Source: Scatophagus argus (lineage: Eukaryota > Chordata > Actinopteri > Scatophagidae). From it: a stretch of DNA of 64,000 bases. Of this stretch, positions 40,167-53,030 are shown piece by piece. The notes beneath the pieces were generated by a model. That model searched no databases and had not been told where the DNA came from. It saw nothing but the letters and a program-made list of their open reading frames with translations. Each line of letters starts with the position of its first letter. The first letter of the stretch is position 1. The stretch spans positions 12,943,872-13,007,871 of the forward strand of contig NC_058499.1 of assembly GCF_020382885.2 (NCBI RefSeq), given 5' to 3'. The position numbers and the translations under genes were made by a program.

Positions 40167-42821
40167 GTGAGTAATGCACACACACCTACAGGTCTTCCTA
40201 TCATATTCTTCACAAGCTCATTCGACAAGCACTATTCGCGGTATGCAACAGACTAGCTTGTTAGCAGGCTTGCAGCTTTTTAATTGATAGCATACAGTTA
40301 CACACTTCATCATACAGGAATAAGTGTGTGTATTGTGAGATTGTTTGTGTGTGAGCGTCCGACTCTCAGATCATTCAGCAAACATCAATCACTGTTCCTT
40401 CATACCCTCCACAAGTAATTATAAGACTTCTCCAGATCTCTCATTCCTTTTTCTCTTTCTGTCTCTCTCTCTTTTTTGTACAAATGCACCATCATCCATT
40501 CAGTTCACCCAAAAACACACTGATAGACTCTACCCCTGCAACATCAGGTATAAAATCACTTGCACTAAGGTAATAGAGTAAGGGCTGAGTGATGGAGTTT
40601 CTGGTTTCTATATTCTGAACGGACTCCTTACACAGTATATCAGGAGATCTGAGGTCATAATTACTGTAAAGACATTTTTCATTTCGACTAACTAATGAAG
40701 TGCTGACACATGTTAAGGACAATATAGCTCCTGAGGGACCTGGAAGTGAACTGAGGCTTAAAATGACATTCTCATATAGAATACTTACCACAAGATAGGA
40801 AAAAAAAAAGTAAAGTTTTTTTTAATCAAAATCAAATAAGGTGAAAGCCAGAACGAGATTTATTCAGAAAAATAAATAAATTAAAGCTTAATTCAAGATA
40901 AATGATGAAGCTTCCCAGCTGTAATGCAAATTTGATCAGGGTATCAGTGCTGATGCCTCAGAACACATGCTCTGAAAATATTAAATAAGACTGGGAAATA
41001 TGTCAGCTGAAATATGGGTATCTTGTAATTAATTAATGCAAAATGTTTCATTTCGGATTTTCATTAACATGACTAGCCATTGAGGGATAAAATTAGAAGA
41101 TGTGACTAACTGTCACCAGCTCAGATTGTTGGGAAGGTCTTAGGCACCATCTTGGCATAGCGAGCTATGGGGAATTCCTGAAACAAAGGGCTTCTTAGAA
41201 TTCGAGGTATTCATTTTTCACTGATAAGTTCAATGAAATAAAAGATGATGAAAGATATAAACATGATAAAAGGATGTATGACTTTCCCTCTCGGTTCAGT
41301 GAAGTGTCAATTTCTGCCAAATTAATTTGTCACCACGTAATACTGATCCACTTCATTATTTCAAGAATCTTGTCTGAACAAACTGCCCTTTTTCCTCTCA
41401 GTACCTAACCAGGGCCAGGACAGAGACGGCATCTGCAGGTCATGGGGTCAGCACCACTACGAAACATTTGATGGAATCTATTTCTACTTCCCTGGAACCT
41501 GCTCTTACATTCTGGCCCAGGACTGCAACTCAGCTACACCACAGTACACAGTGTGGGTAAGAGCATACAGATCAAAATCTCCCACTGAAGTATTTAAGCA
41601 GTATTTAACTTTTATGTATACAGTGTAGTTGTATTTTTTTTACAATAACATTATGCTCAAAGTCAGTCACACTGAAAGAATACACAAACCACATGAGGAA
41701 ATAAAAGTATTAACTAATTAAATCAACCAAAGTACTACAAAAAGGAGTTTTGTAAGGATTATGTAACAGTAGGTTGCATGCCGATTAGCAGTGGTTGTAA
41801 ACCAGTTAGTTAGTTTTAAATTATTTGTGTTTGGTGCACAGTATGTTCCTCTTGACCTATTAAATAATTTTGCACTTGAAATTTGGGAATGGAAGACACT
41901 TTTAGCGTTCTCCTGGTCGTCTCATGTTGCATTTAAATTTAATTTAATTTTGAACAGCTGAGTTTTTCAAACCTTGTTTAGGGATAAGTCTGGTCATAAC
42001 GCTAAATTTGTGTTGCCTACAAATCCCATGAAAAGACTAACAATAAAAACTAAGAATAAATCTGTCCTACTAAAAAGTATTCCCTTTTTGGCCAAAGTCT
42101 GATATAACTTATTCCTCTGTGCAATAGACCTCTACAATGACCACTTCACTGACCAGCAGATTTAGGAAATCATTTAGCCCTTTTAAAGAACTGACGGTGT
42201 ATTTAAGATCCATCTTTGCAAATGTGCTCCTTTAGCAGGAAATGGAGCAGCAAATGATCTTGTGACTTATAGCCACTGGCAAGCTGGGGAAGTCAGAAAG
42301 TTTTAAGAAAACATATTGTTGGTTCTGTGCTTTTTAATGCCGGTTGTTGACAATAACATAAATGTAGGCTATCACAAGCCTTATCCTTTAAGCTGACAAA
42401 TAATGCTAACTTGCCTTCTTCCTAGCATCTCTAAGTGCTAACTGCATCTATCCTTTCTGTCATAAATTGCTTGAAAATCACTCAGGTAAGATCACTTGTT
42501 GGTGCAATTCAGAGGGACACGCCACAACAACCATTTGTAGCCATTAGTGGAAGCATCATTACCTGACAAGTGACTGTGGTTTTCAGAATGGCAGCTTTAG
42601 TTACATCCAGCTAATTTCTAATCTGTGACAACAAATTTCTACGCTTTTCCCCTGTACGACCCTTTTTTTATTCTCCCCCATCGTTCTCCTTGTCTTTTTA
42701 GGTCCACAACAGCAGAGTTTGTGACGAAAAGGTGTATTCATGTCCAAGAGCACTCAGTCTGTTCTTCCCAAATGAGGAGGAGATCCACATCTCTGGATAT
42801 CAGGTCCACCAGGGAGGCCAC

Positions 42822-42855
<34 letters not shown>

Positions 42856-45800
42856 TTGTGTGTGCAAAGATGTAAAAAGAAAAAAAGACAGGTCATTTTG
42901 AAGGACTTCAAGAAAAAACTTTCTTGATACAAAGCTGTAAGAACAGAAAGTGAAAAAACATGCAGTTACTGACCACACCGTACATCATCATTTTCTACTC
43001 ACTTTGTTGATGCTTTTGTCTCTGGAATGTCAGGTTAAGTCTGCCTCAGACAATCGGTGGTGTGTTTATTGAGCGACTGGCCGATTACCTGCTGGTTAAG
43101 AGTGTGTTTGGCTTCTCTCTGGCCTGGGATGGAGGCTCGGGGGTCTATCTGAAGATGAGCGAGGAGCACCAGGGTGCCCCCTGTGGCCTGTGTGGGAACT
43201 TCAACCACATTGCTGGCGATGACCTCACCACTTCTCGCGGTTAGACCGGCCGGACCGGCCGCACATTCTCTTATCCCTTCTCTCAGCACCCACTCACCTC
43301 AATTATTATTGTTATACGCTCAGCACTGATCCTCAGCAATTATAGTAGCAGTGGGACCTGGAGAGACCAGAGTTGGAAGGATAGTGGAGAACTGATAATT
43401 TGGGGTTTGAATGGCTGGAAGAAGCAAACCCTTCCTCAGATGACCAGTAATATGAACTGCGGTTCCCTACTTTGTTTGAGCGGAGAGCAGAGTCCAGTAG
43501 ACTGAGGATGAGCTCAGAAAAAGAGAGTAAACAAGTGGAAAGGCTCTGGCTGTAAAGCTGCTATGGACACAGTTCACACCCAATTTAATCAGACTTCCTC
43601 TTGATGGATGACTCTATTTTTATCAGACTTCTGTTTTATGTTTAATGTAATAATCTTTATCCTTTGTGTGTGCACATTTATCTCCTGTGGATTGTGTACT
43701 GGGTATCCATACATACAGTGTATGTGTTGACTGTGTGTTTTAGGCATTCGGACAGATGAGCCTGCATTGTTTGCTAACAGCTGGGCGGTGGACTTGCCTC
43801 ATGAGAGAGCCTGTCCCTCAGTAGATCTCGACTTCAATGGGCCTTGCCAGTCTGAGTCAGACATGGACGTAAGAACCATCCAAATATTATGTCTGCTCAG
43901 TCTTATTATTGGCATGCACTCAGGCTGAAAATGTTAATGTATCATGCACTGCAAATGATACATTTTAATAAGGCACAATAGGCTCCCCACATCACACCAT
44001 ATTGTATGAATATTTTTACTACTTGATTGAAAATAAAACAAGTGGAGTTGTCTTTTTCATGATTAAATCTTTGGGCTGAAAAAATGTTGAGCTTTTCAGC
44101 CTGAGAGACCTTGTGCATTGAATGACTGCAGCAGAGCTCATTTTGCTGTCCTGTCCGTTCTTGTATTATGTGCATTACGTTCATACCACACTGTATTTAT
44201 TGTGAATGTGTGCAGGATGCCATAGAGAAATGCAGTGCGCTTCTTTTCTTCCCATTTCTGTCCTGTCATGAAAACATTGACCCAAATCCCTTTGTGGCCA
44301 GCTGTGTGTCTGACCTCTGTGTGTAAGTAAAAAAAAAAAAACAACAACAATGCACTGATTATTGATACAAATAACCTTTAACCCTTTTTTCTCTTTTAAT
44401 TGGTGTAAACCTAGTCAAAGAAGAAACCAATTATTTTTGTTTTTGTTTAGATCCGATGACGAGGAAACATTTTGTCGAGCCTTGGTTGAGTACACCCGAG
44501 CCTGCTCACATGTTGGATATCCAGTAAGAGAGTGGAGAGACAGCTTCCCTTCTTGTAGTAAGTTAACATACAAACACCACATTCACAGTGAAAAATAAAT
44601 TAGTTCAGTCCATTTGAAAAAGAAAACAAAAAAAAAGTAATTTCTCAACCTGGGATCAATAAAGTATATCTATCTATCTGTTAAACGTCTCATTAAGCAG
44701 GTACATTTATAGTAGTTCAGCATTTATGTCATGCCCACGTTCTTTGATCTACCTTTGTGTGTTTTTGTGTAGATGACGGCTGTGAGGAGAGTTTTGTTTA
44801 TAGAGACTGTATTAGTTGCTGTCCGCCCACCTGTACATTTGAAAAAGAGTGCTTGGGAACCAACCTACATTGTCTGGATGGTTGCTATTGCCCTGATGGT
44901 ATTTAATCATCCTCTTAATTTCTCTCAAATTATGTGTAGTTGATTGACCTCTGAACTTACTTTAAATTTTTCATTCCTCTTTCCATCAGGTCTTATCTTA
45001 CAAAATGGAACTTGTATCGCTGTATCTCAGTGTCCCTGTGTTTACCATGGTACATCATATGTGCAGGGACACGTGCTTCAACAAGGATGTAGCGTTTGGT
45101 GAGTGTGAACATGTATTAACTGACCGCACGTGCAGCAACGTGTCAACGTGCTGTTAACAAGCTGCATGTTCTGTTTTTAGTGTGTGCGCGGGAGGAGTGT
45201 GGAACTGCACTGAGAACAACTGCACAGGTGAGTTTGCGTTTTCAGACCGGTTAGTTACTGAAGGGGCCAACTGTGAATTCAGGTTGACTATTACACATTT
45301 TCTCTCTTCTCAGCTGAGTGTTCGGTGATTGGTGATGTGTTTGTGACGACATTTGACGGTAGGATGTTTCTCCAGCCGGGGGCGTGTCAGTACGTCCTGG
45401 CGAAGAGCCGCAGCAGCAGCCGATTCACAGTCACAGTGCAGTACACAACCTGTGCAGAGGTAGTGTGCATGATTACCTCCTTACACACAACACATGCCCA
45501 CACGTCCACACACTCACAATCTCTGCAGTATTCTTTCTACATAGATGTAACCAGCCCTTGTGTATGGTATGTGTCCACAGCAGCAGGTGTGTATTCAGTC
45601 GGTGACAGTGGTGTTGGATGAAGATGTGAGTCATCAGATCACTCTAACCAGAGAGGGGGAGGTGATAATTGGTGTCAACCAGGCACCTGTCCTGCCCTAT
45701 GTTGATGGTAGGATTCACAAAAGCCTATTGATATACCACAGGTTTAGATTATATATCAAATGCAGGTCACACTGAAATAGTTCCTATTTGTTATATAATT

Positions 45801-47873
45801 AAATAATTATTACACCTACTCTCTTTTACTGTTTATATCATCTCTGACCGTTGGTTTTGATGCTTGTTTCTGGGTATATAGATGCAGTGGAGGTGCAGAA
45901 GCTGACCACCGTGTTTACACTGCTGAAGACAGGGATTGGTCTGAGGTTACATTATGATGGTCGTGGAGGGCGGGTCTACCTGCAGCTGGACAGCCAGTGG
46001 CGTGGACAGACTCTGGGCCTCTGTGGAACTTTCAATGGAAATCTACGTGATGACTTCTTGTGAGCAAGAACTTACCCCTTACAGATCATTGGTGAGAATA
46101 TCACTCTGCCTGACTATGTTTGTGTGTGTAGATCTCCAGCAGGGATGATAGAAGGCACTCCTCAGCTTCATGCCAACGTTTGGAAGGTTTCATCTGCTTG
46201 TGTCGCTCCAGTCAACCTGCCCATTGTAGACCCATGTGAGATGAACCAGAACAATGGTAATAATGACTACATCTTTTTTTTATTATTTTGGATATACTTG
46301 TTATTTCTTTTACCAGGGTTAATTCTATAAAAATTGAAGGGGTGGCTTGAAATCAAGAAACAAGGTGCCTTAGATGAGGAGGATAAACATCATGGATTTA
46401 AATGCCAGCTGCTCTACTGAGTGCACTGTACTTCCTGACATCCTAAATAGTATTGATTCCTAGGTGGCTCTGAGAGTTGTGCAGGCTTTAGTTGCATTGT
46501 ATGTTAATTTGTACAGACCAGAATTTCAAATGTATTAAATGAGGTTGTGTGTGTGTTTGTATGTTGCAGTATTTTATGCATCCCAGTGTGAGGTGCTCGT
46601 GGGAAGTGTGTTTGCCCCTTGTCATGGCTACATCAGTCCAAACGTCTACCAGCAGCAGTGTCGCTACCAGGCCTGTCGTTGTGGGAGCAGCTGTTTGTGT
46701 ACAGCACTGGCTCACTACGCTTACCTCTGCTCCAAACACGGAGTCAGCATCGATTTCAGATCACAAGTCTCTGAATGTGGTCAGTCTTTGGCTTTTGGGT
46801 TGTTTTTGTCTGTACTGTGTTAAAATACTTGTAAATGTAAAACCAGAAATGATCACAGATTGAAACTGTGCCATATGTATAGACTGGATATTTGTGTCTC
46901 CATCACAAGGCTGAAGGAACTTTGACGTGACTCACACAGGACACATAGAGTAACATGTACTAAGAGTCTGAGAATTGAATTTTCTCACAGGCACAGTATA
47001 TAAAATGTTGCTTTGTGTGTGTATGCATGCGCACAGGAGTGGTCTGTCTTGGAGGCATGCTGTACAGCTCTTGTGTGTCGTCTTGCGGGCGGTCCTGTCG
47101 TGCTCTGTCTGGCACAGAGACATGTAACCCTGACGACTGCGCAGAGGGGTGTGGCTGTCCAGATAGCAGTTACTATGACGATGTGCGTCAGCGCTGTGTA
47201 CAGCTGTAAGACTTCACCACCTCATATATCACCCTAATGAAGATCATTAATCGTTGTTTGGTAGAACCACATACATAGAGATACATAAAGTAATACATAG
47301 AGAGCATCATCATTAGTTAATCTTGTGAGTTTCTTCTCAGGTCTCAGTGTCACTGTTACTCCATGGGTGGTGTGTCACAGCCAGGGGAGGTGACCTTCAG
47401 TGCCTCTGGCCCCTGGTGAGTTACAGCTGGCCTTGACCTGCACTGAAAAGTGATAACTCACCATGGCTGCCCTCCTAACTGCACACAATGTGACATCCTT
47501 ATACACACTGTCTGATACATTTGAGAAAGCAATAAAAGCTTGAGTGATTGTCAAATGAGACGTGGAGCACTTCAGCTAACCTTGTGTTTAATAACGTTAC
47601 ACTTTTTCCCAAACATTCACCCAATTTTCTCTCTCTTCCTGTCTCCTCCATCAGCCTGTGCAGAAATGGGAAGATGGAGTGTGTGCCAGAGGAAAAAGGT
47701 AACCTCTCCGTACTCCCCCCTCCCTTCAGTTCCTGCTCTCGTTTGCTCCAACAACAAAGTGCCGTTTCAGGCTCTGTCCCTCTTGCTGAAATCAAGAGCC
47801 TTATGTCTGGTGGTTGTAGCTTGTTTCCCATGACTGGCTGTTGCAGTTGATGTTTTAGGCAACTGAAGCATTG

Positions 47874-47910
<37 letters not shown>

Positions 47911-49999
47911 CGTGCACACTGTAGAGCCAGACAGCGTAGAGGTTGGTGAATGTCCAGAGGGGAAAGTGTACCACAGCTGCACTGAGCAGAGAGGAGGTGT
48001 GGCCTGTGCACCGACCTGCCGTAACCTGATGTTGAACCTCACCTGCCCTCCCAGCACACCATGCATCCCTGGCTGTGTCTGCCCTCCTGGGTAAAATAAC
48101 CTTAACCTTGAAAAACCTTCTGCCTTCCAATATTGTTGTTGTTTTTGCGTTTTAAAAAGTCCACATGGCGAAACATCCTATGCTTTTTTTTTTCCTGTGA
48201 TTTCCATTGAGTCACTTCTCTTTGCTAATTATCTCCACATTGAGCCTAGAGGTAATCATGCATTGGGTTTTGTGGGTTTATATTCACAGCTAATCTTGTA
48301 TACTGCTGGACCTAGTAAGATGCACATTCCTTGTGCACATTTATGACTGTATGCTCAAGGGCCTCTTGGGGTAGTAGTGATTCACAGTTTTGGTTTTTTT
48401 TCACAGTATTTTGGAAATTCCTTATTTTTTCCCCTTTATGCCACATCTGACATACCTTCCACACACTTGACAGAGATATGGACTTAACTGAATGCACTCT
48501 TGTAGTTCCATGATGGTGTAAGAATCTACCTGCAGATTCTGTAAAGAGTTATTTTGATCTATGCATTTCTAAGATTTTCATACTGTCATGAAGACAGCTG
48601 AAATCGGTGGCTACCCGGAAGCTAGAATGTTAGTCAGTAGACATCTGTAATGAATGGACAAAACCACAGGTATGCTGAACCCCCCCGCCCCCCCCCCCCC
48701 CCCCCCCCTTCTTGCCCTTGCCGACATCCACCCTCCATGTTATGTGTATATGTTTACTACTCACAAAAAAGGGAAACTGACTTACTGCAATATGAATTTG
48801 TGGTCAGGTCTCTGCATGCTCCTTATGTCCTATTTGAGCTGTGCTTTATCTATGAAGGCTGGTCCTGCACCATGGGCAGTGTTATTACCCGGAGAACTGC
48901 CCCTGTGTCTGGCTGGGCCTTGAATACCTGCCTGGAGAAACAGTGGAAACACCATGTTACAGATGGTACACACCTTTACTGTCCTGCCCCTTTCTATTTT
49001 AATGTTTTACTGCATTTAGCAGGTATTCTTTGCCATGTATAGTTACAGCCTATTTCTAACAATCTGTCTCTTTGATCATAAAATAGTTTAAAACAAAATA
49101 AAATGAATAGTTTTGTGATTCTACCTGATTTCTTTACTGTTCTCATGTGCATCCAACTGTTCATCTCCACAGTGTGTGCCACCGAGGCTTTTTCAACTGC
49201 AGCTACTCACCCTGTCCAGCTGTGTGTACAGTCTACAGTGACAGACACTACCACACCTTTGATGGCCTTGAGTATGACTACCACTCTGACTGTCAAGTCT
49301 ATTTGCTTAAAGTGAGTAGATGTGTGTGGATCTCTGATAGTAAGTTCTGGTGTACATATACAAATAAAGGTGTTAGATGAAGTAGCTGGTGTATGGATTC
49401 AGTCTGGGCACTGAAATGTGAATTGGGTGGCGTCAGAGCGCGAGAGAGAGAGAGAGAGAGAGAGCGCTGGAGGAGCAAAGGAGGAGCATCCTCAGCATTT
49501 CCTGGCTAAGACTGATTTCGATCTTGGAAAGAAGATCCAAGTTAATTTCTAATCTTGGAAGAGAGAGTGTTTTTTAATTAGAGCAGATTAAGGTGTGTGT
49601 GTGTGTGTGTCAGTGATCTGGTGTGTGTGTTCTGGTGGGTGTGCACTGTGGTAATGTTAGCAGACGTTGTGCAAAGCTGTAGCAACACAAAGAGACCAGT
49701 GTTCACTTCAAACCCCAGTGCTCCTGCGCTCCCAGGGATATAGAATTAGAATTAGCAGAACAGGCCTTCCAACTCAGGCTCAACAGACTGCGGGCCACCA
49801 ATCAGACCTGAAAAGAATGGGGAAGCAGGTCAGCGCTAGTTTTAGAACCTAGAGTTCCTTCCTCTTCTTGTCACCCCTCATGTATCCAAAAAAAACCACT
49901 GTTTCCTGAACAGGTAGAGTCATATTTCAAGTTTGAATCTGCCATGTGACAACCAGATATTGCATTTCTGGCTGTTGTTGCTTTTGTATTTTTTTTTGT

Positions 50000-50034
<35 letters not shown>

Positions 50035-52985
50035 GTGAACAAACCACTGGAAATATTGTTGTCTTTATAGGACAGAGATGAAAGTGTCTGACAGGACTTA
50101 CTTCACTCACAAGAGTTAACATTTTGTCTTCCTGTCTCACCAGAGTGCTGGAGAAACCGAGGTGTCCATTGTTGCTCAAAACAAGGACTGCTATGAGAGC
50201 GGCATTGTGTGCATGAAAATACTGGTCATTCACGTGGGACTTACCAAGATCTACTTCACCGACAACTCTGGCAACCCTGTATGGACAGTGGACACACATT
50301 CATTGCCCTTCTCTTTATCAGTCAAGCTGCATAATTGTGTCTCTTTCTTTTTTAAAAAAAAAGAAAAATTAAACACATCAAGTTGTTCCTACTAATACCA
50401 GTGTACTTTGTTTTTCCTGTGTTAGAGCCCATCCACTGTTGTAGGTCGAGGGTCAGAGTTTGAGCTTTGGAAAGCAGGCTACTACACTGTGGTCCACTTC
50501 TCTAATCAGGACCTGACCATCCTCTGGGACCGCAAAACCACTGTACACATCAGAGCTGGACCTCAGTGGAAGGTTGGACTAGGAATACATTTTGTAAATG
50601 AAAGAGATATAGAATCTGATAACATGACTCTGTGTCTGCTTTTTCCCTCCAGGGCCTTCTCAGTGGACTATGTGGAAATTTTGACAGTGTGACAGTGAAC
50701 GATATGACCACCTCCAGCCACATGGAAGTCAATAATGCACAGACCTTTGGAGACAGCTGGGCCCTAGGAGAGGTATGAGTCAGCTTAGCTCCTGTCCTCC
50801 ATTAATTCTTCCTTTCCTCTTTCTGTCTTTGTCTATCTCCCACTCACTCATCCTTTCACTCCTTTCCAGCTCACTGTTGCTCCTGTAGTTTATGTGTGCT
50901 TCCCTCCCTTGAGTCCACTGTGATATTTAAGAGTAATCAGACACTTGATCATCTCCTGTGTGTGTGTTTTGTGTGTTTCAGTGTGAAAGTGACTACGTAG
51001 TCGAGCGACCATGTGAAGGGGACTTAGGCAGACAGCCGTATGCCAAGAGGGAGTGTGCTCTTCTCTACAGCGATGTCTTTGCACCCTGTCACAATGTGGT
51101 GAGTGTCATTGAAGTGACACACACACACAAACATCCCTACAGAGCGAATACAGCTATAGAAAGGTTATCTTGCATGCAAGTGGGGGCCACAGGTCAGTGA
51201 GGGGTTATGGGAACAACTCTGAACTCATCCCAGTGAATACTGTTCTTCAGAGACCAAATGCCACACCAGATGCAGGGGCGCACACATGCACGGACAGGCA
51301 CACAGACGCACACCTACAGAAAATGTTTTATTACAGTATAGTGTTTCTGTATGTGGCCAGCAGAGGGAGCTATTTGTATACATGCTAAGTGGCCACTGCA
51401 TTAAGTCTGAAGACAAACATAACACTGCGACACCTGCTTCACTTAGCAGACTTAATTAATAATGTGCAAATAGTTAATACTTTCCATAAAGATAAACACA
51501 ATGAACAATCTAATTATTACTGTCTGTTCTGTTGTTTGGTAGTAATTCTCCTCTAAAATAAGGGCTCTGTTACCACTGATTTGAGCTTTAGTCTTTTCTC
51601 AGTGGGAAACGGACATGAAAGGGAATGTAATGGAAGAAAAATATGGCCTTGTACTTGTTCGTCCTGAGCGTCAGAAAGATAACTGTACAGATCCAGCTTT
51701 TTACAATTTATTTCTTTGCGCACTGTATAAAAGACACTTCAGTTTATTTGATAAATTGGATGTACCTGCGTGATTCTTGCAAGTCGTCGCTGTCCGATGA
51801 AAAAACGTATCTCCACTCTTTACGTTTTTGACATTTTTCATTGTACGGCATGTCCGCATTCCTCCTTAGCAACTGATGTGTTGGGTATTTATACGACCAT
51901 CAGTCAAACTGAAGTGTGCATGTCAATATCAGATTACTATTTTCTGATGATTTATATTGATTTGAATATAAATGCGAACCAAAAGCTTTTGTTAGCATAA
52001 TGCGTTAAGTGGCGATACAGAATAGCCTGCAATCAAGTTTGGTGGGACATAAAAATGAGAACCGCACGTCGTTGGAGCGCATAGTAAAAAAATGCTCCTG
52101 GAAACAACAAATTTTGGAGATATGTTTTTTTCATGGGACAGCAAGGAAATTTAGGTTATATTCATATGGTTGTATTGCTCTGAGTAAAAGTATAAAATAA
52201 ATCCAAAGAGTAGTAGTTCTCATGAAGATTTAATCTAAAAGGTCATGGTTAGAGTTTTGACTAGATACACTAGCTGTTCAGATTTCTTTTTAAAACAAAA
52301 ATTGAGTAAGAAAGATTTAATAACACCAGTGAAGTTAACCAAATGATCTCCATATTCTGCGTGGAGAGAAAAGCAACCATCCGAGGTCATAGAGAATCCA
52401 GCTCCGTACACTCCTAAAGCTAAGGTTTCTTGAGATACAACTGTGTGATTTCTGTGACCCTGTGATGCGTCCTTGCCAGCAAAAACACAACACTCTGTGT
52501 TCCACTTACATTTCACAGATTTTATTAAAACAGATTTTTGATTGTTGGATTGTTTATCTGCACTACTCCAGAATACCTTTTCAGTAACATGATATTTAAT
52601 TTACAAGGCTGCTGATCCGCTCAGGATGCAGCACAATACCTAATCAATATTTAAGTTTATCACAGCTAAATTGTTGATAATACAAATTAAAGTTCTCCTG
52701 AGATGAAAGCTGTTGTACTTGCACGTTACTGCTGCCAGTGTCGAAAACCAGTGGCCCAGTCAACCTTGCCTTTGGACAGACCAACTCATCGCTGATGCAT
52801 TTTGTCTGTCTGTCATAGAGCTAATCTGATCCCTTCTGCACCAGAGGTTGACCCACATTCCTTTGTCCTGATATCTCATCACTCCTTCCCTGTTTGAATT
52901 ATTGAAAACTACTCACCCTCTACACATGACCTCTCCTAGTTTCCCCCAGCGAGATTTGGCCTGGTTCACTTTATGATTGTTTGTT

Positions 52986-53030
<45 letters not shown>

